DNA of 10,956 nucleotides from JAJXWB01 sp039808645 (GCA_039808645.1 JBDHTL010000116.1:1-10956); one strand, 5' to 3'. Numbered from the stretch's first letter, positions 1-5,827 are shown. Notes: generated by a model from the sequence alone, not told the origin. Translations and numbers: made by a program.

Positions 1-177
1 GACCGCGCCGCTGACGGTCGCGGCCAGATCGGCGAATGAATCCGGCGCGCCGCGCGCATGGGCCGGCGCGACCGGCGGCGCGAGGCTCGCGGCGCCGCCC
101 AGCGCGAGAGCCAGCGCAAGGCCGGCGGCGGCAGCCGGACGCAAGTAGCGGCGCGTCGGCTTGACAGCGTTCGACAT
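1..177 (-). CDS. degP: Do/DegP-family serine endoprotease, N-terminal fragment (runs off window)
   Basis: Only the first 59 codons are present and the frame is open to the window edge. The N-terminus is a long export signal: basic residues (KPTRRYLR), then an Ala/Leu-rich core (about residues 14-32), then a probable signal-peptidase site near APAHA/RGAPDS. The mature start reads DSFADLAATVSGAV, the usual opening of alphaproteobacterial Do-type proteases, which degrade or chaperone misfolded periplasmic proteins. The catalytic and PDZ domains lie outside the window and cannot be checked. A GGGAG ribosome-binding site precedes the ATG. Its position 90 bp downstream of hflC, in the same direction, matches the hflK-hflC-degP order common in the class, which supports the call. 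The arginine pair is not in a convincing Tat context. The protease family is likely; the exact paralogue (DegP, DegQ or MucD) is not resolved. Confidence 0.75.
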   Translation of the reverse strand, partial: MSNAVKPTRRYLRPAAAAGLALALALGGAASLAPPVAPAHARGAPDSFADLAATVSGAV

Positions 178-267
178 GTTCAACTCCCGAATATCAGCCC
201 GCTTCGCGCGGGAAAATCAGATCGAAACCCGGCGAAACAAAGACCGTTCCGGACAAGCCCGCAAGCC

Positions 268-1146
268 TCACTTGCCCGTGGGATTGCCGAAATAGCGAAA
301 GAAATCCGATGTCGGCGAGGTGACGAAACGCGTATCGCCGGCCTTGAACGACTGGTCGTAAGCCTGCATCGAGCGATAGAAGGCGAAGAAGTCCGGGTCC
401 TTGCCGAAGGCTTCGGCGAAGACCTGGTTGCGTTCGGCGTCGCCCTTGCCGCGGGTCGTGTCGGCCTGCTGCTGCGCCTCGGCCTTGATGACGATGGCGT
501 CGCGGTCGGCCCTGGACGTGATCTTCTGATACTGCTCGTTGCCCTGCGCCCGATATTCGTTGGCTTCGCGCTTGCGCTCGGACTGCATGCGGCTGAAGAC
601 CTTTTCCGAGATTTCGCGCGGCAGGTCGGCGCGGCGCAGGCGCGCGTCGATGATGGCGATGCCGTAGTTCAGGCTCTCGTTGTTCACCTGGGCCTTGATC
701 TTCGCCATCAGCGCCGAACGGTCGTCGCGCACGATCTGGGTCTGCGTCGCCTCGCCGAGCACGCGGCGGACCGACGAATTCAGGATGGAGGCGAGAAAGT
801 TGTTGGCCGCGCGAACGCTGCCCGCCGCCTGATAGAACTTCAGCGCGTCGACGATGCGATAGCGCACGAAGGCGTCGACGTCGATCCGCTGGTTGTCGGC
901 GGCGATGACTTCCTGCTTCGGGCTTTCGAGATCGAGAATGCGATTGTCGATGCGCACCACGGTCTCGATGAGCGGAATCTTGAAGTGCAGGCCGGGCTCG
1001 GTGATGAGGCCGCGGCCGGCGACCGGCGCGCCGAAGCGCAGCACCAGCGCCTGCTCGGTCTGCGCGACCTGGAACATGGCGCCCGAGAGCGCCGCGAGGA
1101 TGGCGAGCGCGACGATCGCGACGACGAATCCGAACGAGGATTTCAC
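268..1146 (-). CDS. hflC: HflC, SPFH-domain subunit of the FtsH modulator complex
   Basis: HflC and HflK form a large membrane-anchored SPFH assembly, periplasmic in E. coli, that surrounds and modulates the FtsH AAA protease. The 292-residue product has one N-terminal membrane segment (about residues 5-25), then an SPFH/Band-7 domain beginning QVAQTEQALVLRFG. A charged coiled-coil region follows (ERKREANEYRAQGNEQ, then an alanine-rich stretch), and the protein ends in the HflC-like AFYRSMQAYDQSF and DFFRYF. I chose the GTG at 1146 because a GGGAGG site lies just upstream and the GTG overlaps the hflK stop in a GTGA, the usual sign of translational coupling. The same frame stays open upstream through hflK but is not coding there. 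It is somewhat shorter than E. coli HflC. Very likely correct. Confidence 0.93.
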   Translation of the reverse strand: MKSSFGFVVAIVALAILAALSGAMFQVAQTEQALVLRFGAPVAGRGLITEPGLHFKIPLIETVVRIDNRILDLESPKQEVIAADNQRIDVDAFVRYRIVDALKFYQAAGSVRAANNFLASILNSSVRRVLGEATQTQIVRDDRSALMAKIKAQVNNESLNYGIAIIDARLRRADLPREISEKVFSRMQSERKREANEYRAQGNEQYQKITSRADRDAIVIKAEAQQQADTTRGKGDAERNQVFAEAFGKDPDFFAFYRSMQAYDQSFKAGDTRFVTSPTSDFFRYFGNPTGK

Positions 1147-2261
1147 TTGGAGCCTCCCGCCGGCGCGCTGGGCCTGCTGATTTCGCCGAGCGGCAGATAG
1201 GGCACGACGCCTTGTCCCGCGCCCTTGTCGATGATGACCTTGTCGACCGCGCCGAACACGCGCTCCATCGTCTCGAGATAGATGCGCTCGCGGGTGACCT
1301 GCGGCGCCTTCTTGTATTCCTCGTACACCTGCGAGAAGCGCGAGGCCTGGCCCTTGGATTCGGCCACCGTCTGCTCGCGATAGGCTTCGGCCTCCTGCAG
1401 GATGCGCGCCGCCTGGCCGCGCGCCTCCGGCACGACCTTGTTGGCGTAGCCTTCCGCCTCGTTCTTCAGGCGATCGCGATCCTGCTGCGCGGCGGTCACG
1501 TCGCGGAAGGCGGAAATCACCGAAGCCGGCGGATCGACCGAGAGCAATTGCACCTGCATGATCTTCACGCCGGCGCGATAGCCGTCGAGCACGCGCTGCA
1601 TCAGCTCCTGCGACTGCGGCTCGATCACCTTGCGCTCGGCGGTCAGCAGTTTCTGGATCTGCGAACGCCCGACGATCTCGCGCATCGCGCTTTCGGCCAC
1701 CGCCTTCACTGTCGCCGGCGGATTGGAAATGTTGAAGGCGTAGTCTTCCGGCTTCTGGTCGTCGATCTTCCAGATCACGCGGAACTTCACGTCCGCGATG
1801 TTCTCGTCGCCGGTGAGCATCAGGCTCTCTTCGGGAATGTCGACCTGCGTGCGCGTGTCGAGCCGCATGGCGGAGCCCACGTCGATGGCGTTGAAGTCGG
1901 TGACGCCGAGTTTCACGACCGATCCGATCGGATAGGGCAGATTGTAGTTCAGGCCTTCTTTCGTCTTGCCGACGAATTTGCCGAACACGAGATTGAGCCC
2001 GACCTGGTTGGTCGCCACGATGTAGAAGCCCGACAGCAGCCAGAGCAGCACGCCGGCCAGCAGGAACGCGATCAGCCCCTTGGCGCCGAATCCGCCGGGC
2101 ATCGCGCCCTGCAGGCGGCTCTGGGCGCGCCGCAGCAAATCCTCGAGGTCGGGCGGCGTTCCGCCCTGCCCGCCGCCGGGGCCCCCGCCCCACGGGCCGG
2201 GCGGCCCCCACGGATTCTGGCCGCCGGGCCTGCGCGGCCCGTCCTGATTGCTCCAGGGCAT
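1143..2261 (-). CDS. hflK: HflK, SPFH-domain subunit of the FtsH modulator complex
   Basis: This is the partner of HflC. The 372-residue protein opens with a Pro/Gly/Trp-rich cytoplasmic tail (MPWSNQDGPRRPGG, then several GGG and PPG runs up to about residue 36), typical of HflK. A single membrane helix follows at about residues 62-83, then the SPFH domain starting with YIVATNQVGLNLVFGKFVG. A long helical region rich in Glu, Ala and Gln (DRDRLKNEAEGYANKV onward) precedes the C-terminus. The ATG at 2261 has an AGGGAAGGA site about 6 nt upstream. It is the first gene of the hflK-hflC pair, overlaps hflC by 4 nt, and has a recognisable promoter upstream. Nothing is unusual in length or composition. 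Confidence 0.95.
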   Translation of the reverse strand: MPWSNQDGPRRPGGQNPWGPPGPWGGGPGGGQGGTPPDLEDLLRRAQSRLQGAMPGGFGAKGLIAFLLAGVLLWLLSGFYIVATNQVGLNLVFGKFVGKTKEGLNYNLPYPIGSVVKLGVTDFNAIDVGSAMRLDTRTQVDIPEESLMLTGDENIADVKFRVIWKIDDQKPEDYAFNISNPPATVKAVAESAMREIVGRSQIQKLLTAERKVIEPQSQELMQRVLDGYRAGVKIMQVQLLSVDPPASVISAFRDVTAAQQDRDRLKNEAEGYANKVVPEARGQAARILQEAEAYREQTVAESKGQASRFSQVYEEYKKAPQVTRERIYLETMERVFGAVDKVIIDKGAGQGVVPYLPLGEISRPSAPAGGSK

Positions 2262-2299
2262 TCTGATCCTTCCCTCTTGGCCGCCGAAACGGCCCCGGA

Positions 2300-2328
2300 C
2301 TTATAGGCGCCCCTCCCGGCGCCCGCAA
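2300..2328 (-). promoter_or_regulatory. Putative sigma-70-type promoter of hflKC
   Basis: Read on the minus strand, TTGCGG (2328-2323) is followed after exactly 17 nt by TATAAG (2305-2300). Transcription would start near 2293, giving a leader of about 30 nt before the hflK ATG at 2261. The spacing is ideal and both hexamers fit alphaproteobacterial housekeeping promoters reasonably well. The rest of the 154-bp gap between folA and hflK shows no gene. Inferred from sequence only. Confidence 0.45.
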
Positions 2329-2415
2329 CGTTCAGGTCAGATATGCAGTCGCCGGCGAGCCTGCAATGGCGGGGCGAGCAATTTGGAGCGCGGATCGGAA
2401 GGCTCGCGGCCCAAC

Positions 2416-2922
2416 CTATGCCCGCTCCAGAATGCGGACCACGAAATCCGCCTCGTCCTTCTCCCCGCGCGGCGGCGTCTTGCGCGCGACCTCGCGCCAG
2501 CGGGTCATATCGAGTTGCGGAAAGAACGCGTCGCCTTCGGGCGCGAGATCGACTTCGCTCAGCACGACCCGATCCGCGCGATCAAGCGTGGCGCGATAGA
2601 GTTCGCCGCCGCCGATGACCATGATTTCGTCGACGCCCATCGCCGTCGCGCGCAACTCCCCCAGCGCAAGCGCTTCGTCGACGGAGCGCGCGACATGCAC
2701 GCCCTCGCGCGAAAAGGATTCGTCGCGCGTGACGACGATCGTTTCGCGTCCCGGCAGGGGTCTGCCGATCGAATCGAAAGTCTTGCGGCCCATCACCATC
2801 GGCCGGCCCCAGGTCGTCTCGCGCAAATGCTTGAGGTCGCTCGGCAGCCGCCACGGCAGCCCGCCCTTTGCGCCGATTGCGCCGTTGCGCGCCACGGCCG
2901 CCACCAAAACGATCTTCGCCAT
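2416..2922 (-). CDS. folA: Dihydrofolate reductase
   Basis: It reduces 7,8-dihydrofolate to tetrahydrofolate with NADPH in the cytoplasm, regenerating the cofactor consumed by thymidylate synthase. The 168-residue protein has the standard single domain: ARNGAIG (residues 11-17), LPWRLPSDL with the catalytic acid at D29, MGRKTFDSIG (44-53) for NADPH, and VIGGGELYRA (102-111). Length is normal for bacterial DHFR. I chose the ATG at 2922 because MAKIVLVAAVARNG is the usual start and GGAAG lies just upstream. The frame is open further upstream but that part has no family similarity. thyA lies upstream in the same direction, so the two enzymes of the dTMP cycle are close but not adjacent: the DUF188 gene and an opposite-strand small unit separate them. 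Confidence 0.96.
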   Translation of the reverse strand: MAKIVLVAAVARNGAIGAKGGLPWRLPSDLKHLRETTWGRPMVMGRKTFDSIGRPLPGRETIVVTRDESFSREGVHVARSVDEALALGELRATAMGVDEIMVIGGGELYRATLDRADRVVLSEVDLAPEGDAFFPQLDMTRWREVARKTPPRGEKDEADFVVRILERA

Positions 2923-2934
2923 GCCGCTTCCATG

Positions 2935-2964
2935 TTTACGACGGCCAGAGAATCGCCCTAGTCT
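2935..2964 (+). promoter_or_regulatory. Weak candidate promoter of the small plus-strand unit
   Basis: TTTACG (2935-2940) and TAGTCT (2959-2964) are 18 nt apart and would start transcription around 2971, about 30 nt before the GTG of the small ORF. Both hexamers match the consensus poorly. It is listed because a terminated transcription unit with a near-perfect ribosome-binding site lies immediately downstream and must start somewhere here. This stretch is also the upstream region of folA on the other strand. Confidence 0.22.
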
Positions 2965-2984
2965 TCCCTTGTCGTCAACCAACC

Positions 2985-3000
2985 GAAAGGAGGTGATCCA
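2985..3000 (+). promoter_or_regulatory. Extended Shine-Dalgarno sequence complementary to 16 nt of the 16S rRNA 3' tail
   Basis: The 16 nt GAAAGGAGGTGATCCA are exactly the reverse complement of the conserved 16S rRNA 3' end (TGGATCACCTCCTTTC). An ordinary ribosome-binding site matches 4 to 7 nt. GGAGG ends 7 nt before a GTG codon at 3001, the optimal distance. This strongly suggests ribosome loading on the plus strand at this point, or a transcript that mimics or titrates the site. The complementarity is directly visible; its purpose is inference. Confidence 0.75.
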
Positions 3001-3084
3001 GTGTCTCATTGTCATCAGCCGAGGTCTGCGCTGCGGGCTTTGTGCGGCGCCTGGACTCCTCACGCGGCGTTCGGGACTGCGTAA
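3001..3084 (+). CDS. Possible 27-codon small protein or leader peptide (unrecognised)
   Basis: A GTG at the ideal distance from the extended Shine-Dalgarno opens a 27-codon frame ending in TAA at 3082-3084. The peptide begins VSHCHQPRSALRAL and ends with GAWTPHAAFGTA. It contains two cysteines (residues 4 and 15) and three histidines, is basic in its first half, and has no convincing membrane helix. I do not recognise a family. About 30 nt after the stop an intrinsic terminator closes the unit, so no downstream gene is served, which argues against a classical attenuator leader. The transcript may act as a small RNA, a small mRNA or both. The ORF contains its own anti-Shine-Dalgarno segment (3051-3060). 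The alternative is that this is purely an RNA element and translation is incidental. Confidence 0.42.
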   Translation: MSHCHQPRSALRALCGAWTPHAAFGTA

Positions 3085-3116
3085 TCCGCCGCTGTAGCCG
3101 GCAAAAGACAATGCGG

Positions 3117-3148
3117 GGGGCCGTTCCGATGGAACGGCCCCTTTCATT
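3117..3148 (+). terminator. Strong intrinsic terminator closing the small plus-strand unit
   Basis: An 11-bp perfect stem (3117-3127 GGGGCCGTTCC pairing with 3131-3141 GGAACGGCCCC) with a 3-nt loop is followed by TTTCATTT. The T-rich tail is on the plus-strand side only, so it ends plus-strand transcription. It lies just beyond the 3' end of the convergent DUF188 gene, whose transcripts may also be affected by the stem. Confidence 0.8.
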
Positions 3149-3157
3149 TCGATCCGC

Positions 3158-3625
3158 CTATCGTCGCCCGCGCGAAATCCGCGTCAGCGCGAGATCGAGC
3201 GCGGAGAGAAAGGCCGAGCGGTCGCGCGGGCCGAACGGCGGCGGGCCGGAGGTCGTCTCGCCGGCCGAGCGCAGATCGGTCATGAGATTGCGCGTGGCGA
3301 GCGCGGCGCCGATATTCTGCGCGCTCCATTCCTGCCCCTTGGGCGAGAGCACGCGCGCGCCCTTCTTCACGCATCTGTCGGCGAGCGGCAGGTCGGCGGT
3401 GACGACGACCGTCTCGGGCGTCGCGCGCTCCGCGATCCAGTCGTCGGCGACGTCGGGACCGGCGGCCACGATCACGCGCTCGACGAAATCGGCGCGCGGA
3501 ATCTGCATGAAGGAATTGGAGACGACGAACACCCGCGCGCCCTTGCGGCTCGCGACCTTGTAGACCTCGTCCTTGACCGGACAGGCGTCGGCGTCGACGA
3601 GAATCGAGAACGCGAAATCAGACAG
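3158..3625 (-). CDS. UPF0178 / DUF188 (YaiI/YqxD-like) protein
   Basis: The family has a PIN/NYN-like fold and is found across bacteria; its biochemical role is not settled. Visible family signatures are ILVDADACPVKDEVYKVA at the N-terminus (residues 8-25 from the start chosen here), RVFVVSNSF, VVTADLPLADRCVKKGARVL, and the C-terminal GPPPFGPRDRSAFLSALD. The first ATG in frame (3532) falls after the DADACP motif and would remove the first strand of the fold, so it is very unlikely to be the true start. No ATG, GTG or TTG exists upstream in this frame before the motif. The best candidates are CTG at 3625, giving 155 residues and overlapping the thyA stop by 8 nt, or ATT at 3604. I chose CTG because the length fits the family (about 150) and the overlap suggests coupling to thyA. 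The call is firm; the start is uncertain. Confidence 0.85.
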   Translation of the reverse strand: MSDFAFSILVDADACPVKDEVYKVASRKGARVFVVSNSFMQIPRADFVERVIVAAGPDVADDWIAERATPETVVVTADLPLADRCVKKGARVLSPKGQEWSAQNIGAALATRNLMTDLRSAGETTSGPPPFGPRDRSAFLSALDLALTRISRGRR

Positions 3626-4424
3626 CGACGTCGGCCCTGATCGCGGGCCAGGCCTCGTAGCCCTCGATCGCGATGTCCTCGTAAGTGAAATCGAAGATCG
3701 ATTTCACGTTCGGGTTGAGCCGCAGCGTCGGCAGCGCCTTCGGCGAGCGCGTGAGCTGCAATTGCGCCTGCTCGACGTGGTTGTCGTAGAGATGCGCGTC
3801 GCCGAACGAATGCACGAAATCGCCGGCCTCGCAGCCGGTGACCTGCGCGACCATGGCGAGCAGCAGCGCATAGCTGGCGATGTTGAAGGGCACGCCGAGA
3901 AACACGTCGGCCGAGCGCTGGTAGAGCTGCAGCGACAGGCGCTTCCTGCCGGCGATCTCGGCGACGTGGAACTGGAACAGGCAATGGCAGGGCGCGAGCG
4001 CCATCGCCGGAATGTCGGCCGGGTTCCAGGCGCTGACGACGAGCCGGCGCGAGAAGGGATTGCGCCTGATCTCCTCCACCACCTCGCCGATCTGGTCGAT
4101 CGTGCGGCCGTCGGGCGCCGCCCAGGAGCGCCACTGCTTGCCGTAGACCGGGCCGAGATCGCCGTTGGCGTCGGCCCATTCGTCCCAGATCGTCACCTTG
4201 TTGTCGGCGAGATATCCGACGTTGGTGTCGCCCTTCAGGAACCACAGGAGCTCGTGCACGATCGCGCGCAGGTAGAGCTTCTTGGTCGTGACCAGCGGAA
4301 AGCCTTCCGCCAGATCGAAGCGCATCTGGTGGCCGAAGATCGAGCGCGTGCCCGTGCCGGTGCGGTCGGCCTTGGGCGCGCCGTCGTGCAGCACAAGCGA
4401 GAGCAGATCGAGATATTGGCGCAT
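3618..4424 (-). CDS. thyA: Thymidylate synthase (ThyA type)
   Basis: It methylates dUMP to dTMP using 5,10-methylenetetrahydrofolate and yields dihydrofolate, which FolA (encoded downstream) recycles. At 268 residues it is close to E. coli ThyA (264). Motifs in order: DRTGTGTRSIFG with phosphate-binding R21; WFLKGDTNVGYL; GPVYGKQWRSW; SRRLVVSAWNP with R126 and R127; the catalytic cysteine C146 in APCHCLFQFHV; QRSADVFLGVPFNIASYALL; and DAHLYDNHVEQ. All key active-site residues are present. The ATG at 4424 starts the usual MRQYLDLL. The ribosome-binding site is weak. It lies 57 nt downstream of the Fnr-type gene in the same direction, and its stop overlaps the proposed start of DUF188. Confidence 0.97.
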   Translation of the reverse strand: MRQYLDLLSLVLHDGAPKADRTGTGTRSIFGHQMRFDLAEGFPLVTTKKLYLRAIVHELLWFLKGDTNVGYLADNKVTIWDEWADANGDLGPVYGKQWRSWAAPDGRTIDQIGEVVEEIRRNPFSRRLVVSAWNPADIPAMALAPCHCLFQFHVAEIAGRKRLSLQLYQRSADVFLGVPFNIASYALLLAMVAQVTGCEAGDFVHSFGDAHLYDNHVEQAQLQLTRSPKALPTLRLNPNVKSIFDFTYEDIAIEGYEAWPAIRADVAV

Positions 4425-4482
4425 GAAGCCAATCTAGCGCGATTCCCGGCCGCGACGAACCTAACCGGCCTGTGGATAGGCG

Positions 4483-5271
4483 TCAGCTCGCCGCGATCGC
4501 TTCCAGACGCGGAATGTCGAGCAGACGCACCCCGTCCGGCACCACCAGCAGCGCCTTTTCGCGCGCCAGCTTGGAAATGGCGCGGCTGACGGTCTCGATC
4601 GTCAGGCCGAGAAAATCCGCAATGTCCTGGCGCGTCATCGGCAGCGGCACGGTCACGGAATTGTTGTTGATGTGCGCCCAGCGCTTGCGCAGGCCGATGA
4701 GGAAGCAGATCACCCGTTCCTCTGCCGTGCGACGGCCGATCAGCACCATCTGCTCCTGGGCGAGGCTGAGCTCGTGATTGGCGAGATCGTAAAGCCGGCG
4801 CAGGAGTTGCGGATGCTCATCGACGAAGCCCGCGAAGGTCGCGCGATCGAAGCGGCAGACCGTCACCGACGTCAGCGCTTCCGCGCCGTAGACCGTGCGC
4901 TCCGCCAGCGACAGGCCCAGGAAATCGCCGGGTATCGCAAAGCCCACGACCTGCCGGCGCCCGTCCGGCAGAAGCCGGTAGAGACGCACCGAGCCGGAGG
5001 TGACATTGTAGACGGAATGCGCGTCCTCGTCCTGCGCAAACAGCTGCTGGCGCTGCGCGTAGCAACTGGAGCGGGACAGGGCCTCGAGCTTGGCGAGTTC
5101 GGAATCCTCGAGCGCGCCGCAGGCCGAATAGGGCCGCACGCTGCAATAGGCGCAATGGGATTCGGCCGTCTGGTTCGGACAGGCCGCGCCGCCGTGCGTG
5201 TGGCCCGAGGACACATATTCGGAGCGCGGCCCGGGCGGCGGTGGCGGAGGCGCTGAAGGTGAGCGGATCAT
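4483..5271 (-). CDS. Crp/Fnr-family oxygen-sensing regulator with 4Fe-4S ligands (FnrN/AadR type)
   Basis: This is a cytoplasmic transcription factor switching genes between aerobic and oxygen-limited growth. The 262-residue protein has an N-terminal cysteine cluster HCAYCSVRPYSAC (C40, C43, C51; C-X2-C-X7-C) and a further cysteine, C139, in TSVTVCRFDR, at the place of the fourth ligand of FNR. A cyclic-nucleotide-like sensory domain spans about residues 60-165, then a dimerisation helix, then a winged helix-turn-helix with TRQDIADFLGLTIETVSRAI (213-232). The recognition helix carries E-T-V-S-R, as in FNR proteins that bind TTGAT-N4-ATCAA. Unusual are the proline run near residues 8-14 and an extra cysteine, C31. 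The ATG at 5271 has a poor ribosome-binding site. GTG at residue 20 is an alternative that would drop the proline run but keep the cluster. It is divergent from ssrA; no good FNR box is visible in the shared upstream region. Confidence 0.9.
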   Translation of the reverse strand: MIRSPSAPPPPPPGPRSEYVSSGHTHGGAACPNQTAESHCAYCSVRPYSACGALEDSELAKLEALSRSSCYAQRQQLFAQDEDAHSVYNVTSGSVRLYRLLPDGRRQVVGFAIPGDFLGLSLAERTVYGAEALTSVTVCRFDRATFAGFVDEHPQLLRRLYDLANHELSLAQEQMVLIGRRTAEERVICFLIGLRKRWAHINNNSVTVPLPMTRQDIADFLGLTIETVSRAISKLAREKALLVVPDGVRLLDIPRLEAIAAS

Positions 5272-5369
5272 TGGCCACTATCTATCACGATCTGAAAGGG
5301 AAAAAACCGTTTCGGCCGCGCGCCCGACAAAAATCTGGCCTGCGGCAAAGCTCGCGCCGCGCGGCGCCC

Positions 5370-5398
5370 TTTCGCGCCGCCCCCGTTCGCACTATATT
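5370..5398 (+). promoter_or_regulatory. Promoter of ssrA
   Basis: A clear -10 element TATATT lies at 5393-5398, with a weak -35 (TTTCGC, 5370-5375) 17 nt upstream. The predicted start near 5405 coincides with the first base of a 6-bp hairpin with a GCAA tetraloop (5405-5420) at the head of the pre-tmRNA. The spacing and the downstream RNA gene support the call. Confidence 0.5.
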
Positions 5399-5404
5399 CG
5401 GGAC

Positions 5405-5735
5405 GCCTTCGCAAGAAGGCTATGGCGATAAACAGGCTTCGAAATAAACCATCCGGACCCGGGGGCGGTACCCGGCGCCTCCACCCCAGCCCAGAACGCG
5501 GAGACCGCGCCTCTGGGTTGCGGCGGGGGCGAAACAGGATCGACGGGGGCGTAAAGGAAGTTCTTTTGCCCGGCATGATACCGCCGTTATCGGGTCAAAC
5601 CTATAGTTGCCAACGACAACTATGCTCCGGTGGCCGTCGCCGCGTAATGCGGTTCCGGTACTGGGAATAAAGCCCTGGTGGGTTAGCACCTTCTAGGCGG
5701 GGCTCGGAGGCGCCTGGCAACAGAAGCCTCCACTT
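5405..5735 (+). ncRNA. ssrA: Circularly permuted (two-piece) transfer-messenger RNA
   Basis: tmRNA rescues ribosomes stalled on broken mRNAs and adds a degradation tag. Order in the gene is reversed relative to one-piece tmRNA, as in other alphaproteobacteria. The acceptor piece comes first: T-stem CCGGG (5459-5463) with CCCGG (5471-5475), 7-nt loop GGCGGTA, then acceptor strand CGCCTCC (5476-5482) and A83-C84-C85. A processed loop follows, with a hairpin (cccaga/tctggg plus cgcgg/ccgcg, about 5490-5516). The coding piece then starts with GGGGGCGAAACAGGATCGAC (5525 on), whose first 7 nt pair with the acceptor strand with one G-U pair. The tag frame begins at 5609. The 3' part contains CGCCTGGCAACAGAAGCC, inside a GGAGGC/GCCTCC hairpin (5706-5731) followed by a pyrimidine-rich stretch that may also act as terminator. 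Exact mature ends cannot be fixed by eye. Protein frames overlapping this gene are spurious. Confidence 0.95.
5609..5647 (+). other. tmRNA tag reading frame (ANDNYAPVAVAA-stop)
   Basis: The resume codon GCC at 5609 is preceded by ATAGTT, like the conserved upstream determinant of resume-codon choice. Twelve codons encode ANDNYAPVAVAA and end at TAA (5645-5647). With the alanine carried by tmRNA itself the added tag would be AANDNYAPVAVAA. The AANDNYA part resembles the SspB-contacting half of known tags, and the final VAA resembles the ClpX-recognised end. Confidence 0.95.
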
Positions 5736-5745
5736 TCTCCGCGCG

Positions 5746-5782
5746 TTTTCTCATTGCGACTGTTCGGGTATAGCGTCGCAAT
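5746..5782 (+). promoter_or_regulatory. Putative sspB promoter with an 8-bp inverted repeat around the -10
   Basis: TATAGC (5769-5774) with TTTTCT (5746-5751) 17 nt upstream is a possible promoter for sspB. The perfect arms ATTGCGAC (5753-5760) and GTCGCAAT (5775-5782) flank the -10, separated by 14 nt. A second small hairpin, CGCCCG/CGGGCG (5783-5800), follows directly. A repeat enclosing the -10 could be an operator, or a stem in any transcript reading through from ssrA. No known regulator site is recognised. Confidence 0.35.
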
Positions 5783-5827
5783 CGCCCGGCGAATCGGGCG
5801 GGTAACCGAAAGCCGAACGCCTCGACC

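Noticed and set aside
58..2306. Long plus-strand frames antisense to degP, hflC and hflK.
   Set aside because: They mirror the codon structure of the real minus-strand genes and translate to Arg/Leu/Asp/His-rich sequence without domains, typical of antisense frames at high GC.
268..2328. A 686-codon open frame on the minus strand spanning both hflC and hflK.
   Set aside because: Only its last 292 codons are HflC. The upstream part is an out-of-frame reading of hflK in GC-rich DNA, with Arg/Ala-rich low-complexity translation and no family similarity.
3009..3563. A 184-codon plus-strand frame beginning inside the small unit and running across DUF188.
   Set aside because: It is not at the right spacing from the extended Shine-Dalgarno, reads through a strong intrinsic terminator, and is antisense to DUF188 for most of its length.
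5272..5345. A possible FNR box upstream of the Fnr-type gene.
   Set aside because: The best match in the stretch around TTTCAGATCGTGATAG does not preserve both TTGAT and ATCAA half-sites at 4-nt spacing.
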